Origin: Treponema sp.
GTDB lineage: Bacteria > Spirochaetota > Spirochaetia > Treponematales > Breznakiellaceae
Assembly (NCBI GenBank): GCA_031278025.1
Contig: JAITLF010000128.1
Coordinates: forward strand, 1-6,158
Reading direction: 5' to 3'
DNA: 6,158 bases
Notes under the pieces: model-generated
The model's database searches: none
What the model saw: only the letters and a program-made list of their open reading frames with translations
Told to the model about the DNA's origin: nothing
Position numbers and translations under genes: made by a program
Part shown: in pieces, positions 1 through 5,799 of the stretch
Numbering within the stretch: the first letter of the stretch is position 1
Layout of the letters: each line of letters opens with the position of its first letter

Positions 1-183
1 TTGTGCCTGGTGAAGCCCGGCCACTGCATCGCCGCCGTCGCCTACGACGACGAGAAACAGGAAATCGTTTACAACGATCCCTGGCCGGGCCGGTTCCCCG
101 ATGGAAACGGCTTTAACCGCGGGATGGGAAGGGCCGAACTGAAGTCCCATGTAAAGCCGTTTATGATTGCATACGGAGCGTAA
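1..183 (+). CDS. C39-like cysteine peptidase family protein, C-terminal fragment
   Basis: Only the last 60 residues are in the window, ending at a TAA stop. The TTG at position 1 is most likely an internal Leu codon and the true start lies to the left. The fragment reads KPGHCIAAVAYDD, then IVYNDPW, then a short tail ending KPFMIAYGA. The order Gly-His plus hydrophobic strand, then Asn-Asp-Pro-Trp, matches the His and Asp part of the papain-like fold of the C39/C39-like peptidase group. There the nucleophilic Cys sits about 100 residues upstream, outside this window, and the candidates here are His8 and Asp26. Such proteins cleave peptides, for example bacteriocin leaders, or act as stand-alone hydrolases of unknown substrate. 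Location and start cannot be judged. It is transcribed toward the leftward genes, so the two units converge. The family call rests on two short motifs, and a different papain-fold hydrolase is possible. Confidence 0.55.
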   Translation: MCLVKPGHCIAAVAYDDEKQEIVYNDPWPGRFPDGNGFNRGMGRAELKSHVKPFMIAYGA

Positions 184-243
184 CCGTGAACGCAAAAAGG
201 GCCTGTAAAGGGCCTCAAAACGGAAAAAGGTCCAACTATCACC

Positions 244-261
244 TTTGCCCCGCCGGGCGAA
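244..261 (+). terminator. possible weak hairpin terminator of the peptidase-like gene
   Basis: TTTGCCC at 244-250 pairs with GGGCGAA at 255-261 around a CGCC loop, giving seven pairs including one G-U. Only three T follow, so intrinsic termination would be weak. It lies about 60 nt past the stop at 183, in the right place for the end of the rightward gene. It could equally be a chance G+C-rich fold. Confidence 0.25.
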
Positions 262-290
262 TTTGAACGGGTTTTGAACGCCTTTGAACG
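262..290. repeat. three direct TTTGAACG repeats on one DNA face
   Basis: Perfect 8-mers TTTGAACG lie at 262-269, 273-280 and 283-290, with starts 11 and 10 bp apart, about one helical turn. This spacing is typical of iterated protein-binding sites, but no divergent promoter or replication gene is next to it. The third copy shares its last base with the first base of the inverted-repeat block at 290-405, so the repeats could also be linked to that element. Confidence 0.6.
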
Positions 291-405
291 AGGCTGTCGA
301 AAAATGTTTCGGAAGGGTTTAAGACACTATATATAGCGTATCAATTACCTTTAGCACACCATATATAGTAGTTTTTGCCTATTGACGGATTAATTCGACA
401 GTCTC
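290..405. mobile_element. 116-bp MITE-like block with 12-bp terminal inverted repeats
   Basis: GAGGCTGTCGAA at 290-301 and TTCGACAGTCTC at 394-405 are inverted repeats matching at 11 of 12 positions. The flanks carry AAC on both sides (287-289 and 406-408), a possible 3-bp target duplication. Inside is a second, nested inverted repeat: ACTATATAT at 326-334 and ATATATAGT at 361-369. The interior is A+T-rich and has no coding capacity. Known insertion sequences of several families start with GAG-x-CTGTC-like ends, so a non-autonomous derivative or IS remnant is plausible. Alternatives are a large intergenic cruciform or a bidirectional regulatory structure. The inverted repeat is directly visible; mobility is inference. 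Confidence 0.4.
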
Positions 406-520
406 AACGTGGCTGTTTACGCGCAAACCTGCAAAGCGGGTCTGTCGCCGCCAGTAGGCAAGTTCGGGGTTCCGTTCCCGCTAAGTCGGTTGCGCCTCCC
501 ATGCTCCACTTCAACCACAT
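404..520 (-). other. doubtful 38-codon open frame
   Basis: An ATG at 520-518 opens a 38-codon frame that begins MWLKWSMGGATDLAG and ends RFARKQPR at a TGA at 406-404. The frame stays open further upstream, back to a stop just below 640, without a good start. There is no clear ribosome-binding site. The stop overlaps the right inverted repeat of the MITE-like block. I do not recognise it and think it more likely part of a dispersed non-coding or decayed repeat than a real gene. Confidence 0.12.
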
Positions 521-537
521 TTTTGCAGCCTTGGTCG

Positions 538-554
538 CGCTTCCTGCGGAAGCG
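538..554. repeat. perfect 7-bp hairpin
   Basis: CGCTTCC at 538-544 and GGAAGCG at 548-554 are perfect inverted repeats around a 3-nt TGC loop. No T tract follows in either direction, so it is not a classical intrinsic terminator. It lies about 100 nt past the end of the leftward HD gene and could stabilise the 3' end of that transcript. Confidence 0.4.
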
Positions 555-650
555 ATGCTGCGCAAGCCCTTATTCGGGTTGCAAAAACGTCGCCAAACAG
601 CGGAACATATAGATTGGAATGATACGGAAAAACCTCAAGGTGGAACGGCG

Positions 651-1949
651 TTAGCTCTTCCCCATCCTGCGGGTTCCAAGAATTTTTCCGTCCGTTGACC
701 GGTAGGGATTGCGCTGATGGCGGAGATAGGTTTGATACACGGCGCTGCTTTTATAATACCCAGCCATGCCCTTAAACGATGAGGATTCGTCGCACCGGTA
801 GAGTTCCATCAGGGTAGAAAACAGGGGAGATCCCATGATTTCTTCGGTCCTGGACAAGGGCAGACGGGGAAGGGCGGCGGGTAGCATGTGGTTCTTCACC
901 AGATAAAAAACATCGCTGATAAGGGAAGACTCAAAACCCAGGCGTTCCAGGAACCTCCGGGCCTCCCGCGCCCCCAGTTCCGCATGGCCGTCGAATCGGC
1001 GGTTACCGGAAGCTACCGCCAGAGGTTTTCCCACATCGTGCAGCAAAAGCCCCAGGGAAAGACGCAAATCGTAGGCCGGCAACTTAGTTCTCCGGGGCGG
1101 CGGTTCCCCTCCCACATCCCAGGGCGCGGCCTTCCGGTAGCGGAAGGTTTCCAGGGTATGATCCCACACATTCCCTTCGGGATGAAATTCCTTAGAATGA
1201 TCCACCTTGTCAAACCGGGCAAGTTCAGGCCAGAACTCCTCCACAAAACCCGCTGCTTTGAGAAAACCCAGCCCTAAATCCGGACGCCCCGACACCAGGA
1301 GGCCCGTCAGAAGAACCCGCTGGCCTTCCGCCAAAGGTGGTTGTCCGGCCCGTAAATCCCGGAGAGACGCCGTTAGTTCTGCGAAAACGTGGCTGCTGTC
1401 TTCCTCCTGCGCATCATCCGCCGGACTGTACCGCGCCAGGATCAGTGACCCGTCCATGGCGGCCCGCCAGCGGTTGGTTTTCGGGTTAAGGCCGGCCCAC
1501 CAGGGATCGGTCCACGCGGAAGATGACGCATCCGGCGGTATTACCGGATGCTGTATCGTCGGAGGCTTTCCGTACCGGAGCCGGCGGAGCAAGGGATACA
1601 TCCCCAGGGGATCATGAAACGTTTCGGTGGTTTGGTCCTGGGTTACCGTGAGGAGCTTGTACGAAGGCCCTTCCTGTGAAGGCCAGGGGAATTTTCCCTC
1701 CAGGTCCGGGCAGCGGAAGTACCAGCAACGCTGCTCATCCTCCACCGCCGCATCCGCAAGGTCTACTCCGGGGAAATAGAGACCCTCAAAGAGCCGGGCT
1801 AAATCGGAGATGTCCGCGTCGGTTTCCGCCCAGACAAAAGGAAGGGGCGGAAGCCCCCAGTATCGGTCCAGAACGCTAAAGGAACAAAGGCTAAGAGAAT
1901 GCCCCTGGGCGGCGAGCGTTTTATATATCGTATTCCTGTTGCTGCCCAT
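651..1949 (-). CDS. HD-domain protein with degenerate CCA-adding-enzyme (tRNA nucleotidyltransferase) architecture
   Basis: This is a 432-aa cytoplasmic protein with no signal peptide. The C-terminal half is a clear HD metal-dependent phosphohydrolase domain of the type found in CCA-adding enzymes and poly(A) polymerases. It is entered by FHPEGNVWDHTLE (His264), followed by LLLHDVGKP (His304-Asp305), DGHAELGA (His322) and VKNHML (His354), all the expected metal ligands. The preceding AAGFVEEFWPEL also fits that family. The N-terminal 130 residues follow the outline of a nucleotidyltransferase head (GH near 16-17, a TDADISDLARLF helix at 43-54, FHDPLG at 111-116). However, the GG-x-VRD motif and the D-x-D metal pair are not recognisable, so CCA addition is unlikely. 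Known HD domains of this kind have phosphatase, 2'-nucleotidase or 2',3'-cyclic phosphodiesterase activity; the substrate here is unknown. The start is the first ATG, 24 nt after the upstream GH13 stop, in the same frame, with only a weak CGGGAT as ribosome-binding site. The HD call is firm; the relation to CCA enzymes is inference. Confidence 0.85.
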   Translation of the reverse strand: MGSNRNTIYKTLAAQGHSLSLCSFSVLDRYWGLPPLPFVWAETDADISDLARLFEGLYFPGVDLADAAVEDEQRCWYFRCPDLEGKFPWPSQEGPSYKLLTVTQDQTTETFHDPLGMYPLLRRLRYGKPPTIQHPVIPPDASSSAWTDPWWAGLNPKTNRWRAAMDGSLILARYSPADDAQEEDSSHVFAELTASLRDLRAGQPPLAEGQRVLLTGLLVSGRPDLGLGFLKAAGFVEEFWPELARFDKVDHSKEFHPEGNVWDHTLETFRYRKAAPWDVGGEPPPRRTKLPAYDLRLSLGLLLHDVGKPLAVASGNRRFDGHAELGAREARRFLERLGFESSLISDVFYLVKNHMLPAALPRLPLSRTEEIMGSPLFSTLMELYRCDESSSFKGMAGYYKSSAVYQTYLRHQRNPYRSTDGKILGTRRMGKS

Positions 1950-1980
1950 GGTAATATCCCGATTACCGAAGTATTACTTC
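1950..1980 (-). promoter_or_regulatory. two abutting inverted repeats spanning the GH13 stop and the HD-gene start
   Basis: Read leftward, GAAGTA-A-TACTTC (1980-1968) is a perfect palindrome that includes the TAA stop of the GH13 gene. Directly after it, GGTAAT-CGGGAT-ATTACC (1967-1950) forms a 6-bp stem with a 6-nt loop, and the ATG of the HD gene (1949-1947) is the next base. The only Shine-Dalgarno-like bases, GGGA, lie in that loop. The first palindrome alone is a short stem (GAAG/CTTC, loop TAATA). This layout could gate initiation of the HD gene and make it depend on ribosomes ending at the GH13 stop. The repeats are directly visible; the regulatory role is inference. Confidence 0.5.
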
Positions 1981-4900
1981 TTGTTACCGGATGCAGGTTT
2001 CCTGGCGGACGGGTTTCGGGGCTTTACCGCCGTGGCCGAACCCTTTTCCGCGAGAGCCTCAAGGAGCTTGTCAAGCCGGTATCCGGATTTTTCCCCGGCC
2101 TGCCGGAACTCTTCCGACAAGGCCCCAAGCGTTTCCACCCAGGCAGCCCAGGCCGTCGTATCTTTTACGGCATCAGCCGTTACCGTCTTTTCAGAACCCG
2201 CCGCTTCGCCAAGAGCGCCGTGGTCCTCAAGAACTAAGAAGAAAGGCACGTAGAAAAGCGTTTCATCAAAGGCTTCCTTGTTGAACCAGGTAACATCGTC
2301 AAAGAGGTTCACCCCCAGAATCCGTCTGAAATCCTCTTCCGCGTAGTTCTCCAGGATTAAGGCCTCGGACGGAGAAGGCGTGCGGTACCCGGTCCGGGAA
2401 ACAGGGGCGGTTCGGGCCAGAACCGCCTTCATGATCTCCGTTACCCGGTAGGACTCGTCTTCGGGTATGCACAGGGCATTGAAGGCTTCCCGTAGTTTCC
2501 GGTCAAGTTGCCAGTGGGACACCAGGGCCGCCGCATCGGCGCCGGAAGCCCCGGCCCCGATGACGGGCCTAAGGAGGGTTAGAACCCGGTAACCGGCGGC
2601 AAAGGCGCACAGCCCGGGCCGGGCGGTGATATTTTGCGCCAAATAGTTAAGAAGCTTTTCCCCTTCCTTTTTTTCCCTTTTCGTACGCGCTTTTTTTGCG
2701 CTGCCGCCAGCCGCGGAACCGGCTCCGGTATGCTCGGCGAGCTTGAGCATCCGGTAAAGACCGGCGGAGAATTCCGCCCAAATACCCTCATGCGGCAGGG
2801 GCGTATGACCCTGAGCGCCGGCGAAAGGCTCATATCCCTTACCCAGCAAGAACCGGGCTGCGGCGTCGGCAAAGGCCAAAACCGGTTCTTTTAACGCATT
2901 GATGAAGATTTCCGTGTCCGTCCCTTCGGCGTTTCCCCCGGCAAAGAACCGGATTATCCCCTGCAGGTATTCCCGTTCTTTCTTGAAAAGCTCCATGAAC
3001 CGTGCATAAAGTTCCCCCAGGGAAATATCCATGACGGCCGCCGTAAGGTCCCGAACCCCGCGGCCATTGAGTTCCGCGTTGAGCCAAGCCCACTGCCCGG
3101 TGGTATCCTCCGCCTCATGGAACTCCAGGAAGATTTGGGCCTCGTACCCGTTCAACGCGACGGCGAGTCCCCGTTCCGCAAGATCCTTTGAAGACCGGAT
3201 ATACCAAAGGTTCTGCCGCTGCTCCCGGAAAAGAACGAAGAACGGATCTGCCCCGCGGAGCCCCAGGGCGTGATACAGGGTATCCTGCCGGAACCCGCCC
3301 TCTTTCTGGGGAATCTTGGCGCAGCTCCAGCGTAACCACCCGGCGGCCCGGTCATAGGCGTTGTTGTATATCACCAGGCCCCGCTCGTCCCCGGCGCGGT
3401 TGGTATAGGCGAATACATTTTCGTTCACCGAGCCGTCGTAATTGTAAAGGTCGAAGAGGCAGAAGCCGGCGCTCCCGGAGAAAAGGTAGCGCTTCTTCAT
3501 GAGCGGGAAGATTTCCCGTTCATGCCGGCCTATCAGGGCTTGGTCCGGCTTTTCATCCCGGTAGGAACGGCGGTATTCCATGCCGTACTTCTCTTCGAAC
3601 CCTTCTATCTGGCCGTGGCCGAACATGGGAAGTCCCGGCATGGTTACCAGGAGCGTACAAATGCCGAAGTATTTATCCCCCCGCCCGAACTGCGCTGCCG
3701 CGGTTTCCTCGTCGGGGTTGTTCATGAAGTTCACAAAACGCTTAAGCACCTCAGGATCGAATTCCAGGGTATTCTTGATGGTGGCCCGGTATTTGGCGTT
3801 CTCCTCGTTCTTCAGCATGTTCATGAAGGCCGAATTGTAGACCCGGTGCATCCCCAGGGTGCGGACAAAGTAGCCTTCCATCATCCAGAAGGCTTCCGCC
3901 AGCAGCAGGGTATGGGGCGCTTCCGCCGCGCAGCGATCCACCACTTCCCGCCAGAACTCGCTGGGAATACGGCGGTTGAAATCATCGTTGGAGAGGCCGT
4001 GTTCGGCGCGGCTTGCAATGTCCCCCCCCTTCCCCGGCTCAGGATACCACAGGCGCTGTATGTGCCGCTTGGCAAGGGTCATGGCCGCGTCGAAGCGGAC
4101 AATGGAGAACTGCCGGCATACTTCGAGGATGGTGCGTATCACCGCCTCCCGTGCTTCCGGGTTGAGGAAATCGATCTGGGCGGTGTCGTTCCAGGGCATG
4201 GTGGTTCCGTCGTTGCCGTGGTAGATGTACCGGGTATCCCCGGTGGTGAAATCCACCCGCTTAAACACCACCGCAGCGTCGCTGCGGCTGTAGTAATGAT
4301 CCTCGATATAAATGCCGATTCCCTCCCGGCTGGAAAGGTTCCCGCCGCTGAAGGTATACGAGGGGAAGGGAGGCGCCGGAAGCTGAAGAAACCGGTCCGG
4401 ACTCTCCATGATCCACCGGCTGTCTATTCCGGTGTGGTTAGGCACCATGTCCGATCCCAGCCGGATTCCCCGCCTGAGGCAGCGCTCCCGCAGGTTCGTA
4501 AGGCTTCCCCAGCCGCCCAACTCCCCGGCTATGTCGTAATCGTAGAGACTGTAGGCGCTGGCGGCGGCTTCGGGGTTGCCGGTCCACTGCTTGATGGTCC
4601 GGGAGGCGCTGCTCCGCTCCCACAGCCCGATGAGCCACAGGCCGGTAAAACCCTGGCCGGCCAGCAGGTCCAGCTCTTCGTCGGGGACCTGGTCCAGCCG
4701 TTCTATCGGCTTGCCGTATATTTGGGAAAGCTGATAGAGCCAGACCAGGGTACTCTTGGCGATAAGCACCGTGTTGGGCATCCATTCCTGATCCGGGCTG
4801 AACCGCTGGTAATCATCCTCCTGGCCGTCATAGGTCAGCGCGCGTGCGGGTCCGGGCCCGAAGAAGGACGGCTTATCTTCCTCCTTCATAACATCCAGGC

Positions 4901-5702
4901 CCAAGAGCAGCCGCGTCAGGTATTCGCCCAGGTAAAAACCCCAGTGCTTCCGCATGAATTCCAGCTGGCCGGAGAGGGAATCCGGGCAGGCCAGCGCCGG
5001 GCTGCGGAGAAGCTCCCAAAGGTTTAACCCGTCAGGCCCGAAAGCCGGAAGCCCGGAGAGGAAAGCCTTGAGTTCCTCGATGGCAGCGGGATAAACGGTG
5101 TGATCCCCCAGATCCTTGTCGTCGAACAGGAAACGGAAGGGCTTGAACGCGGGATTGAGGTTTGCCAGGGCAAGGAGCATGATTTCTTCCAGGGACAGCG
5201 CCCGGCAGCTTTCCCCGGCATCCTCGCCGCGCAGGTACCCGTCTACGGTGGACTGCCCGGAATAAACCGCACGGGGCGGGAACTGGCCGTTGAAGCCCGC
5301 CAGAAGCCTGCCGGTCCGGTCCGGACCCAGGCGCTCTTCCAGCCGGGCCAGGGCCCGCTCAAAGACATCAGGCTGTACCTGCTCCCGGTAAAGGGCCGCC
5401 GCATAGTGAAGGATTTCGTCGATAATCCCCATGACGTTAAGCCGGCCCGCCGATACCCTGCGTTCCGGATGGGCGGAGGAATCCGCTTTGGCGTTGATCC
5501 TGCGCGCCAGGTCCCGCGCTTCTTTGATATCCGCCAGAATCACGTTTCCGGTAAGTGAAAAAAGGCTGTGTTCCAGGCGGAATTCTTCCCGCAGTTCCCT
5601 GCGGATGTGAAATTCCATTACCGCCTTCCGGTCCGCCGCCCGCCGGAACACCGGTTTGCGCCCGGAATCCTCCAATGCCGGCAGATGTATGGTTAGTTTC
5701 AT
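1974..5702 (-). CDS. alpha-amylase family (GH13) glycoside hydrolase or transferase, long form
   Basis: This 1242-aa protein has no signal peptide, so it probably acts on cytoplasmic alpha-glucans such as glycogen or maltodextrins. A GH13 barrel spans roughly residues 300-735. SAYSLYDYDIAGELGG is at 382-397. Motif I is DMVPNH (Asp418, His423). Motif II is VRFDAA, with Asp538 as nucleophile. Motif III is LLAEAFW, with Glu603 as acid/base. Motif IV is FMNNPDEE, with Asp664 as stabiliser; the His normally before that Asp is Pro663. PGLPMFGHGQIEGF at 689-702 and WNDTAQIDFLNPE at 504-516 also fit. A domain-C-like beta region follows to about 860 (ALNGYEAQIFLEF). The first 300 residues are mainly helical and unassigned. 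Residues 870-1242 are helical, split by a Lys/Arg/Glu linker near 1000-1016, end in a basic tail and match nothing I know. The ATG has a strong AAGGGGG ribosome-binding site. Exact specificity cannot be read; hydrolase, transferase or a carbohydrate-sensing role are all possible. It is the first gene of a two-gene leftward unit. Confidence 0.92.
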   Translation of the reverse strand: MKLTIHLPALEDSGRKPVFRRAADRKAVMEFHIRRELREEFRLEHSLFSLTGNVILADIKEARDLARRINAKADSSAHPERRVSAGRLNVMGIIDEILHYAAALYREQVQPDVFERALARLEERLGPDRTGRLLAGFNGQFPPRAVYSGQSTVDGYLRGEDAGESCRALSLEEIMLLALANLNPAFKPFRFLFDDKDLGDHTVYPAAIEELKAFLSGLPAFGPDGLNLWELLRSPALACPDSLSGQLEFMRKHWGFYLGEYLTRLLLGLDVMKEEDKPSFFGPGPARALTYDGQEDDYQRFSPDQEWMPNTVLIAKSTLVWLYQLSQIYGKPIERLDQVPDEELDLLAGQGFTGLWLIGLWERSSASRTIKQWTGNPEAAASAYSLYDYDIAGELGGWGSLTNLRERCLRRGIRLGSDMVPNHTGIDSRWIMESPDRFLQLPAPPFPSYTFSGGNLSSREGIGIYIEDHYYSRSDAAVVFKRVDFTTGDTRYIYHGNDGTTMPWNDTAQIDFLNPEAREAVIRTILEVCRQFSIVRFDAAMTLAKRHIQRLWYPEPGKGGDIASRAEHGLSNDDFNRRIPSEFWREVVDRCAAEAPHTLLLAEAFWMMEGYFVRTLGMHRVYNSAFMNMLKNEENAKYRATIKNTLEFDPEVLKRFVNFMNNPDEETAAAQFGRGDKYFGICTLLVTMPGLPMFGHGQIEGFEEKYGMEYRRSYRDEKPDQALIGRHEREIFPLMKKRYLFSGSAGFCLFDLYNYDGSVNENVFAYTNRAGDERGLVIYNNAYDRAAGWLRWSCAKIPQKEGGFRQDTLYHALGLRGADPFFVLFREQRQNLWYIRSSKDLAERGLAVALNGYEAQIFLEFHEAEDTTGQWAWLNAELNGRGVRDLTAAVMDISLGELYARFMELFKKEREYLQGIIRFFAGGNAEGTDTEIFINALKEPVLAFADAAARFLLGKGYEPFAGAQGHTPLPHEGIWAEFSAGLYRMLKLAEHTGAGSAAGGSAKKARTKREKKEGEKLLNYLAQNITARPGLCAFAAGYRVLTLLRPVIGAGASGADAAALVSHWQLDRKLREAFNALCIPEDESYRVTEIMKAVLARTAPVSRTGYRTPSPSEALILENYAEEDFRRILGVNLFDDVTWFNKEAFDETLFYVPFFLVLEDHGALGEAAGSEKTVTADAVKDTTAWAAWVETLGALSEEFRQAGEKSGYRLDKLLEALAEKGSATAVKPRNPSARKPASGNKK
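2647..2675 (-). other. possible -1 slippery site within the GH13 gene
   Basis: In the Lys-rich linker the frame reads GAA AAA AAG at 2675-2667, so the heptamer A-AAA-AAG is in the register used for -1 frameshifting, as in dnaX. After a -1 slip the ribosome would read six more codons and stop at TAA 2649-2647. That gives a product of about 1018 residues without the C-terminal region. GGAAGGGGAAAAGCTTCTT just downstream can form a short stem (AGGAAG/CTTCTT with one G-U), but it starts too close to the heptamer. A purine-rich AAAAGGG lies immediately upstream, nearer than the usual stimulatory spacing. A second A7 tract lies at 2697-2691. This may be simple Lys codon use. Confidence 0.25.
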
Positions 5703-5705
5703 AGG

Positions 5706-5716
5706 CCCCCCCTTTT
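5706..5716 (-). promoter_or_regulatory. ribosome-binding site of the GH13 gene
   Basis: Read leftward, AAAAGGGGGGG precedes the ATG at 5702 by three bases (CCT). The AAGGGGG part can pair with the 16S 3' end at about 5-6 nt spacing. It supports the chosen start, which also gives a full-length N-terminal region. Confidence 0.7.
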
Positions 5717-5726
5717 GCTTTGTTAC

Positions 5727-5747
5727 GGAATATACGGGGAGTATACG
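5727..5747 (-). promoter_or_regulatory. candidate promoter -10 elements in an 11-bp direct repeat
   Basis: Read leftward, CGTATACTCC (5747-5738) and CGTATATTCC (5736-5727) are a direct repeat with an 11-bp period. They contain TATACT and TATATT, each one base from the TATAAT consensus. No good TTGACA-like box sits 16-18 bp upstream of either, so an activator or a different sigma factor may be involved. The repeats could also be an operator covering the start site. They lie 25-45 bp before the GH13 start codon and no other promoter is visible there. Confidence 0.4.
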
Positions 5748-5799
5748 ATAAGATCGATTTAACCGCTAGGATCCCCCCGGAGGCGCGCCTTTAAGCGGG

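Larger units (their letters stand above)
184..650. other. 467-bp intergenic region between convergent genes, rich in short repeats
   Basis: No convincing protein gene was found. The left third holds short direct repeats (AAAGGGCCT at 207-215 and AAAAAGGGCCT at 194-204), whose GGCC cores can fold with one bulge. Read leftward, that fold is followed by five T, a poor terminator-like signal for the leftward unit. It is followed by the hairpin at 244-261, the TTTGAACG triplet at 262-290, the inverted-repeat-bounded block at 290-405, and a G+C-richer stretch 406-650 with a 7-bp hairpin at 538-554. The A+T-rich core at 320-372 contrasts sharply with both sides, which suggests inserted DNA. Open frames across 375-698 and 409-612 lack good starts and resemble no family I know. 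I see no tRNA. Confidence 0.6.

Noticed and set aside
466..482. GGGTTCCGTTCCC resembling a tRNA T arm
   Set aside because: The loop lacks the conserved T-loop pattern, and no acceptor, D arm or anticodon arm is found at the proper distances.
538..554. intrinsic terminator for the HD gene
   Set aside because: The hairpin is perfect, but no T run follows it in either direction.
375..698. 107-codon + strand open frame
   Set aside because: It has a non-ATG start, no ribosome-binding site, overlaps the inverted-repeat block and the 3' end of the HD gene, and resembles no family I know.
888..1277. 129-codon + strand frame and other short frames opposite the HD gene
   Set aside because: They are antisense to the HD-domain coding sequence, which has a full set of conserved motifs, and they show no features of their own.
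3522..5027. 501-codon open frame on the + strand
   Set aside because: It lies wholly antisense to the GH13 barrel, whose catalytic motifs are intact. Long antisense frames are expected in G+C-rich coding DNA, and its translation shows no family motif.
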